64,000 nucleotides of DNA, taken from assembly GCF_001619615.1 (NCBI RefSeq), contig NZ_LQQP01000015.1:1-64000 (forward strand). The letters are read 5' to 3'. This stretch comes from Microbacterium sp. T32. Its GTDB lineage: Bacteria > Actinomycetota > Actinomycetes > Actinomycetales > Microbacteriaceae. The notes under the pieces were generated by a model that saw only the letters and a program-made list of their open reading frames with translations, was not told where the DNA came from and did no database searches. The position numbers were made by a program, and so were the translations under genes. Shown in pieces: positions 8,153 to 20,526 of the stretch (position 1 is the stretch's first letter; every line of letters starts with the position of its first letter).

Positions 8153-8542
8153 TCAGTCGGTGACGGGAGAGTCGGGAGACCCCGCTGCGAGCGCCTGCAC
8201 GCGCGCCCGCAGCTCGCGGGGGCGAAACGGCTTCGTCAGGTAGTCGTCGGCACCCGCTTCGCGGGCGAGGCGTTCCTCGGTGGCATCCACTCGGGCGCTC
8301 ACCATCAGGATGCGGGTGTCGCTGAATTCGCGGATGCGGCGCGCGGTGTCGAAACCGTCCAGCCCCGGCATGCTCACGTCGAGCGTCGTCACCAGGGGGT
8401 CAGTGCGTCGGACGATCTCGATGCCGGAGAGGCCGTCGACCGCCGTGTGGACGACGAAGCCCGCCGGCTCGAGGACCGCGGTGATCAAGGAGCGGATATC
8501 GACGTCGTCCTCGATGACGACCACGACGTTCGAATTCGGCAT
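8153..8542 (-). CDS. stand-alone response regulator receiver
   Basis: A 129-residue CheY-like protein with only a receiver domain. The acidic pair EDD is at residues 10-12, the phospho-acceptor Asp is in TTLDVSMPGLDG near residue 53, the Thr/Ser position is in LMVSARVD, and the conserved Lys is in DDYLTKPFRP. No output domain follows. It converges on the kinase/GGDEF-like pair with a 12-bp gap, so it is a plausible partner of that kinase, but it is transcribed separately. Start ATG 8542; no other start in frame fits the fold as well. Confidence 0.88.
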   Translation of the reverse strand: MPNSNVVVVIEDDVDIRSLITAVLEPAGFVVHTAVDGLSGIEIVRRTDPLVTTLDVSMPGLDGFDTARRIREFSDTRILMVSARVDATEERLAREAGADDYLTKPFRPRELRARVQALAAGSPDSPVTD

Positions 8543-8651
8543 GATGACACTCCGCCAACCTGTCGGGAGGCGCGAATGTCGCCCGGGAAAAGCGTAGTCC
8601 ACCCCGCACGGGCCGGGTCCGCGGAAGGGGTGGCTGTGGCATCCTCGAGGG

Positions 8652-9251
8652 GTGACCCTCCTCGCGCTGACCGGCGGAATCGCGTCGGGCAAGTCCACGA
8701 TCTCGCGGATGCTCGCCGAACACGGAGCGGTGGTGGTCGATGCCGACGCGATCGTGCACGACGTGCAGGCGCCCGGCTCGCCGGTGCTCGCGGCCATCGT
8801 CGATGAATTCGGGTCGGACGTCGTGCGGCCGGACGGCACGCTCGACCGGCCCGCGCTCGGGGCGCGGGTGTTCGGCCATCCCGAGCGGCTGGCCGCGCTG
8901 AACGCCCTCGTCCACCCGGCGGTACGCGAGGAATCGCAGCGCCGGTTCCGGGAGGCGCTGGCCTGCGACCCGCGAGCCGTCGTCGTCTACGACGTGCCGC
9001 TGCTCGCCGAGTCGCGCGGCACGGGGGAGTGGGACCTGGTCGTCGTGGCGCACGCACCGGCGGAGCAGCGTGTGCAGCGACTCGTCGCGCAGCGGGGGCT
9101 GTCGGAGGCCGACGCGCGCGCCCGCATCGCCTCGCAGGCCGGCGACGACGAGCGACTCGCGCTCGCCGACGTCGTGATCGACACGACCGGCGATCTGGAT
9201 GACACCCGCCGTCAGGTCGACGAGCTGTGGGGGCGGATCGCCGGACGCTGA
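8652..9251 (+). CDS. coaE: dephospho-CoA kinase
   Basis: Catalyses the last step of coenzyme A synthesis, ATP-dependent 3'-phosphorylation of dephospho-CoA in the cytosol. The 199-residue protein begins MTLLALTGGIASGKSTIS, with the P-loop GGIASGKS at 8-15, DADAIVHDV in the substrate region, the HPAVREE motif, and VVYDVPLLAES in the CoA-binding lid region. Length is normal. GTG start. The last codons and stop are repeated imperfectly 58 bp downstream (see 9231-9340). uvrB follows under its own promoter. Confidence 0.95.
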   Translation: MTLLALTGGIASGKSTISRMLAEHGAVVVDADAIVHDVQAPGSPVLAAIVDEFGSDVVRPDGTLDRPALGARVFGHPERLAALNALVHPAVREESQRRFREALACDPRAVVVYDVPLLAESRGTGEWDLVVVAHAPAEQRVQRLVAQRGLSEADARARIASQAGDDERLALADVVIDTTGDLDDTRRQVDELWGRIAGR

Positions 9252-9340
9252 TGTCGCGACAGCGCTCGCGCATGCCCATGGGCGGTGCGGGCGGATCGCC
9301 GGGTGCTGACGTCCCGGCAACGCGCGCGCTCGCGCATGGC
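9231..9340 (+). repeat. imperfect tandem duplication of the coaE 3' end
   Basis: The segment starting at 9231 (last six codons of coaE, TGA and about 25 nt beyond) recurs from 9289 with a few substitutions and a 4-nt indel. GGGCGGATCGCCGG opens both copies and CGCTCGCGCATG closes both. The second copy encodes GRIAGC then TGA in the matching phase. It sits in the coaE-uvrB gap. Three other genes here show the same arrangement. Confidence 0.7.
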
Positions 9341-9375
9341 GAACGTGTGGCGGCCCCGATGTCGGAGGCCCCGCC

Positions 9376-9381
9376 TACGCT
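9376..9381 (+). promoter_or_regulatory. -10 box (TACGCT) of uvrB, leaderless
   Basis: TACGCT ends 6 nt before ATG 9388, and no SD is visible. Confidence 0.65.
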
Positions 9382-9387
9382 GGAATC

Positions 9388-11457
9388 ATGCAGGCCACGC
9401 GTTCCGTCCGCCCCTTCGAGGTCGTCAGCGAATACTCCCCGTCCGGCGATCAGCCGCAGGCGATCGCCGACCTTGCCGCGCGCATCAACGCCGGCGAAAC
9501 CGACGTCGTGCTGCTCGGCGCCACCGGTACCGGCAAGTCCGCGACGACGGCGTGGCTCGTCGAGGCCGTGCAGCGGCCCACCCTGGTGCTCGCGCACAAC
9601 AAGACCCTCGCGGCGCAGTTGGCGAACGAGTTCCGCGAATTGATGCCGAACAACGCCGTCGAGTACTTCGTCTCGTACTACGACTACTACCAGCCCGAGG
9701 CGTACGTCCCGCAGACGGACACCTTCATCGAGAAGGACTCCTCGATCAACGCGGAGGTCGAGCGCCTGCGGCACTCCACGACCAACTCGCTGCTGTCGCG
9801 TCGCGATGTCGTCGTGGTGTCGACGGTGTCCTGCATCTACGGCCTCGGTGCTCCCGAGGAGTACCTGCGCGCCATGGTCGCGCTGCAGGTGGGGGAGCGG
9901 TACGACCGCGACGCCCTCATCCGCAAGTTCATCGCGATGCAGTACAACCGCAACGACGTCGATTTCTCGCGCGGCAACTTCCGCGTCCGCGGTGACACGA
10001 TCGAGATCATCCCGGTGTACGAGGAGTACGCGATCCGTATCGAGATGTTCGGCGACGAGATCGAAGCGCTGTACATGCTCCATCCCCTGACGGGTGATGT
10101 CGTCCAGAAGATGGACTCCGTGCCGATCTTCCCCGCCTCGCACTACGTCGCCGGGACCGATACCGTGCAGCGCGCGATCGGCACCATCGAGCACGAGCTG
10201 GGCGAGCGGCTGAAGGAACTCGAGTCGCAGAACAAGCTGCTCGAGGCGCAGCGGCTCCGCATGCGCACGACGTTCGACCTGGAGATGCTGCAGCAGCTCG
10301 GATTCTGCTCGGGCATCGAGAACTACTCGCGCCACCTCGACGGGCGCAACGCCGGCGACCCGCCCCACACGCTGCTCGACTTCTTCCCCGACGACTTCCT
10401 CCTCGTCATCGACGAGTCGCATGTGACCGTGCCGCAGATCGGCGCGATGTACGAGGGCGACGCCTCGCGCAAGCGCACGCTCGTCGAACACGGCTTCCGC
10501 CTCCCGAGCGCGATGGACAACCGCCCGCTGCGCTGGGACGAGTTCAAGAACCGCATCGGTCAGACGGTGTACCTCTCGGCGACCCCCGGGCGCTACGAGA
10601 TGGGCATCGCCGACGGGGTGGTCGAGCAGATCATCCGCCCGACCGGCCTGGTCGACCCCGAGATCGTGGTGAAGCCCTCGAAGGGACAGATCGACGATCT
10701 GCTCGAGCAGATCCGTCTGCGCGTCGAGCGCGACGAGCGCGTGCTGGTCACCACCCTCACCAAGAAGATGGCGGAGGAGCTCACCGACTTCCTCGGCGAT
10801 CACGGCGTGCGCGTGCGGTACCTGCACTCCGACGTCGACACGCTCCGCCGCGTCGAACTGCTCACCGAGTTGCGCGCGGGCGTGTACGACGTCCTCGTCG
10901 GCATCAACCTCCTGCGCGAAGGTCTCGACCTTCCCGAGGTGTCGCTCGTGGCGATCCTGGATGCCGACAAGGAGGGGTTCCTGCGCAGCGGAACGTCTCT
11001 CATCCAGACGATCGGTCGTGCGGCCCGCAATGTGTCGGGCGAGGTGCACATGTACGCCGACAAGATGACCGACTCGATGCAGAACGCCATCGAGGAGACC
11101 GAGCGACGCCGGGAGAAGCAGATCGCCTACAACAAGGCGAACGGCATCGACCCGCAGCCGCTGCGCAAGAAGATCGCGGACATCACCGAGGTGCTCGCGC
11201 GCGAAGCCTCCGACACCCGGAGCCTGCTGTCCCGCAACGACAAGGCCGGCAAGGGCAAGTCGCCCGCGCCGCAGCTGCGGCGCACCGGGATCGCCGCCGA
11301 AGGCGCCGATCAGCTGGAGTCCACGATCGCTGACCTCACGCAGCAGATGCTGGCGGCGGCGAGCGAGTTGAAGTTCGAGCTCGCCGGGCGCCTGCGCGAC
11401 GAGGTTCAGGACCTCAAGAAGGAACTCCGGGCGATGGAGCGCGCCGGCCACGCCTGA
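9388..11457 (+). CDS. uvrB: excinuclease ABC subunit UvrB
   Basis: DNA damage-verifying helicase-like subunit of nucleotide excision repair; it is loaded by UvrA and then binds UvrC. The 689-residue protein shows Walker A GATGTGKS at 44-51, the beta-hairpin region around [16 protein letters not shown], the DEAD-like box VIDESH near residue 345, helicase motif VI region QTIGRAARN, and the C-terminal UVR motif around residues 640-680 that contacts UvrC. Length is typical. Leaderless start with TACGCT just upstream. uvrA and uvrC lie within 6.5 kb downstream. Confidence 0.97.
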   Translation: MQATRSVRPFEVVSEYSPSGDQPQAIADLAARINAGETDVVLLGATGTGKSATTAWLVEAVQRPTLVLAHNKTLAAQLANEFRELMPNNAVEYFVSYYDYYQPEAYVPQTDTFIEKDSSINAEVERLRHSTTNSLLSRRDVVVVSTVSCIYGLGAPEEYLRAMVALQVGERYDRDALIRKFIAMQYNRNDVDFSRGNFRVRGDTIEIIPVYEEYAIRIEMFGDEIEALYMLHPLTGDVVQKMDSVPIFPASHYVAGTDTVQRAIGTIEHELGERLKELESQNKLLEAQRLRMRTTFDLEMLQQLGFCSGIENYSRHLDGRNAGDPPHTLLDFFPDDFLLVIDESHVTVPQIGAMYEGDASRKRTLVEHGFRLPSAMDNRPLRWDEFKNRIGQTVYLSATPGRYEMGIADGVVEQIIRPTGLVDPEIVVKPSKGQIDDLLEQIRLRVERDERVLVTTLTKKMAEELTDFLGDHGVRVRYLHSDVDTLRRVELLTELRAGVYDVLVGINLLREGLDLPEVSLVAILDADKEGFLRSGTSLIQTIGRAARNVSGEVHMYADKMTDSMQNAIEETERRREKQIAYNKANGIDPQPLRKKIADITEVLAREASDTRSLLSRNDKAGKGKSPAPQLRRTGIAAEGADQLESTIADLTQQMLAAASELKFELAGRLRDEVQDLKKELRAMERAGHA

Positions 11458-11463
11458 GCGGGG

Positions 11464-11494
11464 GAGTCCGATGGAGCGAGGAGTCCGATGGAGC
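11464..11494 (+). repeat. 17-bp-period duplication at the VOC gene start
   Basis: The 14-mer GAGTCCGATGGAGC occurs at 11464-11477 and 11481-11494. It duplicates the ATG context: ATG 11471 opens only a 12-codon frame ending at TGA 11507-11509, while ATG 11488 opens the real gene. The GAGGAG between the copies serves as the SD for ATG 11488. Confidence 0.7.
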
Positions 11495-11910
11495 AGAGAG
11501 TCTCGCTGATCACGCTCGGCGTGGCGGACCTCGAGCGGTCGCTGCGGTTCTACGAGCGACTCGGTTGGCGTCGGCACGCCGATTCGGTCGACGGGGAGGT
11601 CGCGTTCTTCGACGTCGGCGGGATGGTCGTGGCGCTGTGGGGCCGCGAGAAGCTCGCCGCCGACTCGGCGGTTTCGGACGGCGGCGGCTGGGGTGGCGTC
11701 ACTCTCGCGCACAACGTCCGCACGCCCCGCGAGGTCGACGGCATCCTCGCCGACGCGGTCGCGGCCGGCGCGACGCTGGGGCGCTCGGGCGCGCCGACCC
11801 CGTGGGGCGGATACTCGGGGGTGTTCGTCGATCCGGACGGTCACCCGTGGGAGGTCGCGGTCAACCCCGGCTGGCCCCTCGATGCCGACGGGCGACCGCG
11901 CCTCCCCTGA
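11488..11910 (+). CDS. VOC/glyoxalase-fold protein
   Basis: A 140-residue vicinal-oxygen-chelate protein with the paired beta-alpha-beta-beta-beta units of the family: opening LITLGVADLERSLRFYERLG, middle ALWGREKLA, and ending GVFVDPDGHPWEVAVNPGW. This is the glyoxalase/bleomycin-resistance/dioxygenase type usually annotated only to superfamily. The reaction is unknown. It lies 30 bp after uvrB and could be co-transcribed with it. ATG 11488 is selected by SD and domain start. Confidence 0.85.
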   Translation: MEQRVSLITLGVADLERSLRFYERLGWRRHADSVDGEVAFFDVGGMVVALWGREKLAADSAVSDGGGWGGVTLAHNVRTPREVDGILADAVAAGATLGRSGAPTPWGGYSGVFVDPDGHPWEVAVNPGWPLDADGRPRLP

Positions 11911-11981
11911 CGGGCGGCCCTCACGCCGTTCGGGGTCTCGGCCGCGGGCAGGCCTCGGGTGTTCCAGCCTCGTGTCCTGTC

Positions 11982-12218
11982 TCAGGGGCAGTGCAGCAAC
12001 GGCTTCGGTCCGGAACGGTCGACGCTGTGCTCCGACATGGGGTGACCGCACAGCGGGCACGGGCGCACGGTGCGCACCGGCTCGGGCGTCGTCTCGTAGG
12101 GGCCGACGGACGCCGGTCCAGCGAGGCGAATGAGTCGTGTGTTGATGTATTGATACCACCCGCCGGCGGCCCGGACGCGCGTGCGCAGCGGGGGTCGGTC
12201 GGCATCCTTTTGTGCCAT
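11982..12218 (-). CDS. small Cys-containing hypothetical protein
   Basis: A 78-residue protein with no recognised function. The N-terminal part is basic (RPPLRTRVRAAGGWYQYINT) and the C-terminus has CPLCGHPMSEHSV and a final HCP, a possible zinc knuckle. ATG 12218 is preceded on the minus strand by TACACT at a 7-nt gap, so it is probably leaderless, and the marR palindrome overlaps that box. The divergent layout suggests control by the OhrR-like regulator. Longer in-frame starts upstream would run into marR. Confidence 0.55.
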   Translation of the reverse strand: MAQKDADRPPLRTRVRAAGGWYQYINTRLIRLAGPASVGPYETTPEPVRTVRPCPLCGHPMSEHSVDRSGPKPLLHCP

Positions 12219-12223
12219 GATTA

Positions 12224-12235
12224 TTAGTGTACTAA
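12224..12235. promoter_or_regulatory. putative MarR/OhrR operator
   Basis: TTAGTGTACTAA is a perfect inverted repeat (TTAGT, 2-bp centre, ACTAA) in the 37-bp gap between two divergent genes. It overlaps the TACACT -10 box of the minus-strand gene (12226-12231) and lies just before the GAGGAGG of marR, so a bound regulator could block both. Confidence 0.55.
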
Positions 12236-12255
12236 CTATTTGAGGAGGCGGGCAG

Positions 12256-12690
12256 GTGGACGATCCGTTGCGGTTGGAGAACCAGGTCTGCTTCGCCCTG
12301 GTCACGGCGGCGCGCAACATCGTGTCCATCTATCGACCCGTGCTCGAGCCGCTCGGTCTGACGCATCCGCAGTACCTCGTGATGCTCGCGCTGTGGGAAC
12401 ACGCGCCGCGGTCGCTCAGTGGGCTCGCCGCCGAGCTGGCCATGGAACCGGCCACGTTGTCGCCGCTGGTGAAACGTCTTGAGGCGCAGGGGCGCGTGCA
12501 GCGTACGCGGCGGGCGGACGACGAGCGCGTCCTCGATATCGACCTCACCGACGAGGGGCATGCGTTGCGTGAACGCGCCCTCGAGGTGCCCGCGCAGATC
12601 ATGGCGCGGGTCGGCGTCGACGAGACCGCGCTCGTCGCGCTGCGAGACGGACTGGCGCCGTTCGCGGGGCGCTTCGACTCCGCGGGGTGA
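12256..12690 (+). CDS. MarR-family regulator, OhrR-like
   Basis: A 144-residue winged-helix repressor. The N-terminus ENQVCFALVTAARN places a Cys at residue 12, where OhrR proteins carry the peroxide-sensing Cys, and YRPVLEPLGLTHPQYLVML is the characteristic OhrR block. LSGLAAELAMEPATLSPLVKR is the recognition helix region and RRADDERVLDIDLT the wing. It probably senses organic hydroperoxides, but no ohr peroxidase gene is adjacent. GTG start with GAGGAGG 8 nt upstream. Its 3' end lies in an exact 44-bp tandem duplication. Confidence 0.85.
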   Translation: MDDPLRLENQVCFALVTAARNIVSIYRPVLEPLGLTHPQYLVMLALWEHAPRSLSGLAAELAMEPATLSPLVKRLEAQGRVQRTRRADDERVLDIDLTDEGHALRERALEVPAQIMARVGVDETALVALRDGLAPFAGRFDSAG

Positions 12691-12758
12691 GGCCGCCGCG
12701 GCGCGCCGCGGGGCGCTTCGACTCCGCGGGGTGAGGCCGCCGCGGCGCGCCGCGGGGC
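12663..12758 (+). repeat. 44-bp tandem repeat (2.2 copies) over the marR 3' end
   Basis: Copy 1 (12663-12706) contains the last codons of marR and its TGA; copy 2 (12707-12750) is identical; 8 bases of a third follow. The unit is GC-rich and ends in a self-complementary GCCGCCGCGGCGCGC stretch. Exact identity suggests a recent duplication by slippage or unequal exchange. Confidence 0.9.
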
Positions 12759-12820
12759 TGCGCACTCTCGCACATCCGTGCGCCGGAGGCGAACCCGGGG
12801 CCGATGTCGGAGGGGGAACC

Positions 12821-12826
12821 TAGACT
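12821..12826 (+). promoter_or_regulatory. -10 box (TAGACT) of uvrA, leaderless
   Basis: TAGACT ends 6 nt before GTG 12833, with no SD. Confidence 0.65.
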
Positions 12827-12832
12827 TGACGG

Positions 12833-15772
<2,940 letters not shown>

Positions 15773-15775
15773 GCC

Positions 15776-17719
15776 GTGGCATCCCGGGAACGGGTGTCGC
15801 ACCTGCCCTACCGTCCCAAAGCGGGGGAGATCCCCACGAACCCGGGGGTCTACCGCTTCCGGGATGCCGAGGGGCGAGTGCTGTACGTCGGGAAGGCGAA
15901 GAACCTGCGCGCGCGCCTGTCGAACTACTTCGCGCCGCTGTACTCCCTGCACGAGCGCACGCGGCGCATGGTCACGACCGCGGCGTCGGTGGAGTGGACC
16001 GTGGTACCCAGCGACGTCGACTCGCTGCAGCTCGAGTACATGTGGATCAAGGAGTTCGATCCGCCGTTCAACGTCCGGTACCGCGACGACAAGTCGTACC
16101 CGTTCATGGCGATCACCCTCGCCGATGAGGCGCCGCGGGTGATCGTCACGCGCAACCCCAAGATCCGCGGAGCCAAGTACTTCGGGCCGTACCCGAAGGT
16201 CTGGGCGGTCCACGACACGATCGACCTGATGATCAAGGTCTTCCCGATCCGCACGTGCAGTGACGCGTCGTACAAGAAGGCGATGCAGTCGGGCCGCCCG
16301 TGCTTCCCGGGGCAGATCGGGCGCTGCGGCGGACCGTGCTCGATGAAGGTGACCATCGAGGAGCACCGCGCGATCGTCGACGACTTCGTGGCCTTCATGT
16401 CGGGCGGCGACCAGAGGTTCACCAAGGCGCTCACCGCTCGCATGATGGAGGCCTCGGCCGCCATGGATTACGAGGCCGCTGCCCGCTACCGCGACAAGCT
16501 GCAGGCCATCGACGCGGTGCTCGGCAAGAGCGCCCTGGTCCTCCCGGCCGACACGGATGCCGACCTCTTCGGTATCGCCGAGGACGAGCTCGCGGCGACC
16601 GTGCAGCACTTCGTCGTCCGCGGCGGCCGCGTTCGCGGTGTGCGCGCGACCACGATCGAGAAGGAGATCGACATCTCCGGCGCCGACCTCGTCGACCAGG
16701 TGCTGCAGCGCACGTACGGCGACGCCACGGCCGCGGACATTCCGCGGCAGGTGCTCGTGCCCGAGCTGCCGGACGACGCCGAGCAGCTCGAGGCGTGGCT
16801 CCGGGATCGACGCGGTCGGCCGGTGTCGTTGCAGGTCGCGCAGCGCGGGCCCAAGGCCGACCTGCTCAAGACCGCGACGCTGAACGCACAGCAGGCGCTC
16901 GTGCTCCACAAGACGCGCCGCACGAGCGACTACGTCGCCCGCTCACAGGCGCTCACCGACCTGCAGGAGGCCCTCGGGCTGGCGGAGGCGCCCCTGCGCA
17001 TCGAGTGCTACGACGTCTCGCACCTCTCGGGCACCAATGTCGTGGCATCCATGGTCGTGTTCGAGGACGGTCTGCCGCGCAAGGACCAGTACCGCTCGTT
17101 CGGCGTCGCCGAGACCACCGACGACACCGATTCGTTGTACCAGGTGCTCACGCGCCGACTGGCGTACGTCGACCGCCCCGAGGACGACGAACGCGAGACC
17201 GTCGGCGGAGCGATCGTCGCGGATGCCGAGAGCCCCGAGGCGACCGCTGACGGCGAGGTCGTGACGACGCGCAAACGCCCGCGGTTCGCCTACCGACCCC
17301 AGTTGCTCGTCGTCGACGGCGGGCAGCCGCAAGTCGCCGCCGCCGCGCGCGCCCTGGCGGACGCGGGCCACGAGGAGATCGCGCTGTGCGGCATCGCCAA
17401 GCGACTCGAGGAGGTGTGGCTGCCGGGGGAGGAGTACCCGGTGATCCTTCCGCGCACGTCCGAGGCGTTGTACCTGCTGCAGCGCCTGCGCGACGAGGCG
17501 CACCGGTTCGCGATCACGCATCAGCGCAAGCGCCGCAAGCGCGACATCTCCAGCGTGCTCACCGAGGTGCCGGGGCTGGGCGACGCCCGCATCAAGGCGC
17601 TGCTGCGGCACTTCGGTTCGGTGACGGCGTTGAAGAACGCCTCGCCCGAGGAGATCATGGAGCTGCCGGGGATCGGACCGACCCTCGCCGAGGCCATTCA
17701 CGCCCGACTGTCTCGGTAG
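15776..17719 (+). CDS. uvrC: excinuclease ABC subunit UvrC
   Basis: The dual-incision nuclease of nucleotide excision repair. The 647-residue protein has an N-terminal GIY-YIG domain ([20 protein letters not shown], residues about 22-41), a zinc/Cys region ([21 protein letters not shown]), a UVR segment ([19 protein letters not shown]), the RNase H-like second nuclease domain around [20 protein letters not shown] and [11 protein letters not shown], and C-terminal helix-hairpin-helix motifs ([26 protein letters not shown]). GTG start 3 bp after uvrA. Confidence 0.97.
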   Translation: MASRERVSHLPYRPKAGEIPTNPGVYRFRDAEGRVLYVGKAKNLRARLSNYFAPLYSLHERTRRMVTTAASVEWTVVPSDVDSLQLEYMWIKEFDPPFNVRYRDDKSYPFMAITLADEAPRVIVTRNPKIRGAKYFGPYPKVWAVHDTIDLMIKVFPIRTCSDASYKKAMQSGRPCFPGQIGRCGGPCSMKVTIEEHRAIVDDFVAFMSGGDQRFTKALTARMMEASAAMDYEAAARYRDKLQAIDAVLGKSALVLPADTDADLFGIAEDELAATVQHFVVRGGRVRGVRATTIEKEIDISGADLVDQVLQRTYGDATAADIPRQVLVPELPDDAEQLEAWLRDRRGRPVSLQVAQRGPKADLLKTATLNAQQALVLHKTRRTSDYVARSQALTDLQEALGLAEAPLRIECYDVSHLSGTNVVASMVVFEDGLPRKDQYRSFGVAETTDDTDSLYQVLTRRLAYVDRPEDDERETVGGAIVADAESPEATADGEVVTTRKRPRFAYRPQLLVVDGGQPQVAAAARALADAGHEEIALCGIAKRLEEVWLPGEEYPVILPRTSEALYLLQRLRDEAHRFAITHQRKRRKRDISSVLTEVPGLGDARIKALLRHFGSVTALKNASPEEIMELPGIGPTLAEAIHARLSR

Positions 17720-17722
17720 GCT
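17717..17722 (+). promoter_or_regulatory. -10-like TAGGCT before rapZ
   Basis: TAGGCT overlaps the uvrC stop codon and lies 24 nt before ATG 17747. It would give a leader of about 17 nt carrying GAAAGGG as SD. Confidence 0.4.
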
Positions 17723-17746
17723 GGGAACCCGACGAAAGGGCGCATC

Positions 17747-18625
17747 ATGCAGGCGGGACCGGACACGCCCGGCGAGATCCTCATCGTCACGGGAATGTCG
17801 GGCGCGGGGCGTTCCACCGTCGCCAACGCCCTCGAGGACCTCGACTGGTACGTCGTCGACAACCTGCCGCCACGAATGCTGCGTCCGCTGCTCGATCTGA
17901 CCGAGCGTGCCGCGGGGGCGGTGCCGCGCGTGGCCGTCGTCGTCGACGTCCGCGGGCGTTCGCTCTTCGGCGACCTGCCCGAGGCGATGCGCGCGCTGCA
18001 GGCCGACGGTCAGGTGCGCGTGGTGTTCCTGGATGCCTCGGACGCGGTGCTCGTGCGGCGGTTCGAGGCCGTGCGGCGACCGCATCCGCTGCAGGGCGAC
18101 GGCACGATCCTCGACGGCATCCGGCGCGAGCGGGAGCGACTGACGCCCATCCGGGAGACGGCCGACGTCGTCATCGACACGTCCGCGTACAACGTGCACC
18201 AGCTGTCGCTCCGCACCGTCGAGCTGTTCGGCGAGGAGGGCGCGGCACGGCACACCGTGACGCTCATGAGCTTCGGGTTCAAGTACGGGCTGCCCACCGA
18301 CGTCGACCTCGTCGCCGACATGCGGTTCCTGCCGAACCCGTTCTGGAACGAGGAACTGCGGCCCCTCACCGGCGAGGATCCGGCGGTGCGCGAGTACGTC
18401 CTCGCCCAGGAGGGCGCGCGGGAGTTCCTCGACGCCTACTCCGCGGTCCTGCGCCCCGTGCTGGCGGGCTACGAACGCGAGAACAAGCGGCATTCGGTCG
18501 TGGCGATCGGATGCACCGGGGGCAAGCACCGGTCGGTCGTGATGGTCCGTGAGCTCGCCGCCCGCATCGGCGAGCTGCCCGGCGTCGCGGTCAGGATGAC
18601 TCACCGTGACCTCGGCCGCGAGTAG
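17747..18625 (+). CDS. rapZ: RapZ/YvcJ-family nucleotide-binding protein
   Basis: A P-loop protein of 292 residues. RapZ is an RNase adapter in enterobacteria; in actinobacteria and firmicutes the homologue sits with whiA and its role is less clear. Walker A is GMSGAGRS at 16-23, with Arg in the usual Lys position. [35 protein letters not shown] and the C-terminal [12 protein letters not shown] are family signatures. The order uvrC-rapZ-whiA is a common actinobacterial arrangement; the gluconeogenesis factor gene often found between rapZ and whiA is absent here. Confidence 0.92.
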   Translation: MQAGPDTPGEILIVTGMSGAGRSTVANALEDLDWYVVDNLPPRMLRPLLDLTERAAGAVPRVAVVVDVRGRSLFGDLPEAMRALQADGQVRVVFLDASDAVLVRRFEAVRRPHPLQGDGTILDGIRRERERLTPIRETADVVIDTSAYNVHQLSLRTVELFGEEGAARHTVTLMSFGFKYGLPTDVDLVADMRFLPNPFWNEELRPLTGEDPAVREYVLAQEGAREFLDAYSAVLRPVLAGYERENKRHSVVAIGCTGGKHRSVVMVRELAARIGELPGVAVRMTHRDLGRE

Positions 18626-18708
18626 GCTGTACCCTCGTCCCCGCCGCCTCGGCAGCCTCACCCGCGCTGCTCGACGCGTTGCCCCATCGTCCTGAACCGA
18701 GGAGAACC

Positions 18709-19686
18709 GTGCCGCTGACCGCCGACGTGAAGGCCGAGCTGATCACCGTACGCGACCCGCGTCCGACGGCGCGTGTCGCCGAGCTCACGGCGATCCTCCG
18801 CTTCTCCGGCGGTCTGCACTCGATCGCGAACCGCGTGGCCGTCGAGGCCGAGCTCGACTCCGACATCCTGGCCCGCCGGGTGGCCCGCGACCTCATGGAG
18901 CTCTACGGCGTGCGCCCCGAGCTGCACCACGTGCAGGGCTCCGGCAGCCGCACGGGCGGGCAGTTCGCCGTCCGTGTCATCGAGGCCGGCGAGACGCTCG
19001 CACGCCAGACCGGTCTGCTGGATCAGCGCCGCCGCCCCGTGCGCGGCCTCCCCAACAAGCTCACCACCGGATCGCGCCCCGACCTGAGCGCCGTCTGGCG
19101 CGGCGCGTTCCTCGCCAGCGGTTCGCTCAGCGACCCGGGCCGTTCCGCGGCCCTCGAGATCGCGTGCCCTTCGTCCGAGGCGGCCATGGCGCTCGTGGGT
19201 GCGGGCCACCGCATCGGGATCCCGGCGAAGGCACGCGAGGTGCGCGGCGTTCCCCGTGTCGTCGTGCGCGACGGCGAGGCGATCCGCAGCGCCCTGTTCG
19301 AGATGGGCGCCCGCCGCACCGCGGGGGAGTGGGACCAGATGCGTCAGCGCCGCGAGGTGCGCGCCGGCGTGAACCGTCTCGTCAACTTCGACGACGCGAA
19401 CCTCCGCCGCTCCGCCCAGGCCGCGGTCGCGGCGTGCGCGCGCGTGGAGCGCGCGCTCGAGATCCTCGGCGACGAGGTGCCGGCGCACCTGCAGCAGGCC
19501 GGCGAGCTGCGCCTGGCGCACCGTGACGCGAGCCTCGACGAGCTCGGGCACCACGCCGACCCGCCCCTCACCAAAGACGCCGTGGCCGGCCGCATCCGTC
19601 GCCTGCTCGCGATGGCCGACAAGAAGGCCGAGGCCGAGGGCATCCCCGGCACCGAGGCCGCGGTGCCCGTCGGCGCCGACGACTGA
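18709..19686 (+). CDS. whiA: sporulation/division regulator WhiA
   Basis: A DNA-binding protein of 325 residues with an N-terminal LAGLIDADG-like domain and a C-terminal helix-turn-helix. The start [39 protein letters not shown] and the terminal [19 protein letters not shown] plus [21 protein letters not shown] match the family. GTG 18709 is chosen because GAGGAGAA lies just upstream; an earlier in-frame start would lack an SD. In Streptomyces WhiA controls sporulation septation; in non-sporulating relatives it probably acts on cell division. A terminator hairpin follows. Confidence 0.95.
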   Translation: MPLTADVKAELITVRDPRPTARVAELTAILRFSGGLHSIANRVAVEAELDSDILARRVARDLMELYGVRPELHHVQGSGSRTGGQFAVRVIEAGETLARQTGLLDQRRRPVRGLPNKLTTGSRPDLSAVWRGAFLASGSLSDPGRSAALEIACPSSEAAMALVGAGHRIGIPAKAREVRGVPRVVVRDGEAIRSALFEMGARRTAGEWDQMRQRREVRAGVNRLVNFDDANLRRSAQAAVAACARVERALEILGDEVPAHLQQAGELRLAHRDASLDELGHHADPPLTKDAVAGRIRRLLAMADKKAEAEGIPGTEAAVPVGADD

Positions 19687-19700
19687 CCCACGCCCTCACG

Positions 19701-19732
19701 CGAACGGATGCCGGAGATCCGGCATCCGTTCG
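19701..19732 (+). terminator. terminator after whiA
   Basis: A perfect 14-bp stem (19701-19714 with 19719-19732) with loop AGAT. The stem contains GGATGCC and GGCATCC as an inverted pair. Confidence 0.85.
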
Positions 19733-19825
19733 CCGTTTCCGCGCCGCGGCCGGTGGCGACGCGCCCGGGCGAATACTCCGCGTCATTCGGGGAAGCAACC
19801 CCGTCGTCGCCGCGTTGCTGCTCAG

Positions 19826-19831
19826 TAGGAT
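19826..19831 (+). promoter_or_regulatory. -10-like TAGGAT upstream of the superoxide dismutase gene
   Basis: TAGGAT lies 60 nt before ATG 19892 and would give a leader of about 50 nt containing GGAAGTAGAG as SD. No clear -35 was recognised. Confidence 0.4.
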
Positions 19832-19891
19832 GAACACGTCACCCTCGCTGCGCCGAGGCTTCGGTGCAGCGCCGATTCGGAAGTAGAGAAC

Positions 19892-20518
19892 ATGGCGAAG
19901 TACACGCTGCCCGAACTGCCCTACGACTACGCCGCGCTGGAGCCGCACATCAGCGCGACCATCATGGAGCTGCACCACAGCAAGCACCACCAGACGTACG
20001 TCAACGGCGCGAACACCACGCTCGACCTCCTCGCCGAGGCGCGCGAGAAGGGCGATTTCGCGAACATCAACCGCCTCCAGAAGGACCTCGCGTTCAACCT
20101 GGGCGGTCACACCAACCACTCGATCTTCTGGACGAACCTCTCGCCCAACGGCGGCGACAAGCCGACCGGTGACCTCGAGGCCGCCATCGACGACCAGTTC
20201 GGTTCGTTCGACGCGTTCCGCGGCCAGTTCACCGCGGCGGCGCTCGGCGTTCAGGGCTCCGGCTGGGCGGGTCTGTTCTGGGACTCGATCGGTGAGAACC
20301 TCGTCATCCAGCAGTTCTTCGACCAGCAGGGTCAGATCGTGGCCGGCACGGTTCCGCTGCTCCTCCTCGACGTGTGGGAGCACGCGTACTACCTCGACTA
20401 CAAGAACGTCCGTGCCGACTACGTGAAGGCGTTCTGGAACATCGCCAACTGGGCCGATGCGCAGGAGCGCTTCGCAGCCGCCCGTGAGAAGACCGCGGGT
20501 CTGCTGGTACTGTCGTAA
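19892..20518 (+). CDS. sodA: superoxide dismutase, Mn/Fe type
   Basis: Converts superoxide to hydrogen peroxide and oxygen in the cytosol. The 208-residue protein has the Mn/Fe fold: [16 protein letters not shown] at the N-terminus, the first metal His in [16 protein letters not shown], the second in [13 protein letters not shown], and [13 protein letters not shown] supplying the Asp and His ligands near the C-terminus. Length is normal. It stands alone between two terminators. Mn or Fe preference cannot be fixed here, though Mn is usual in actinobacteria. Confidence 0.96.
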   Translation: MAKYTLPELPYDYAALEPHISATIMELHHSKHHQTYVNGANTTLDLLAEAREKGDFANINRLQKDLAFNLGGHTNHSIFWTNLSPNGGDKPTGDLEAAIDDQFGSFDAFRGQFTAAALGVQGSGWAGLFWDSIGENLVIQQFFDQQGQIVAGTVPLLLLDVWEHAYYLDYKNVRADYVKAFWNIANWADAQERFAAAREKTAGLLVLS

Positions 20519-20526
20519 ACGGCGTG

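Noticed and set aside
9341..12832. SOS (LexA) boxes before uvrB and uvrA.
   Set aside because: Only a half site (GCGAACGTGTGGCGG) is seen before uvrB, and nothing near the consensus before uvrA.
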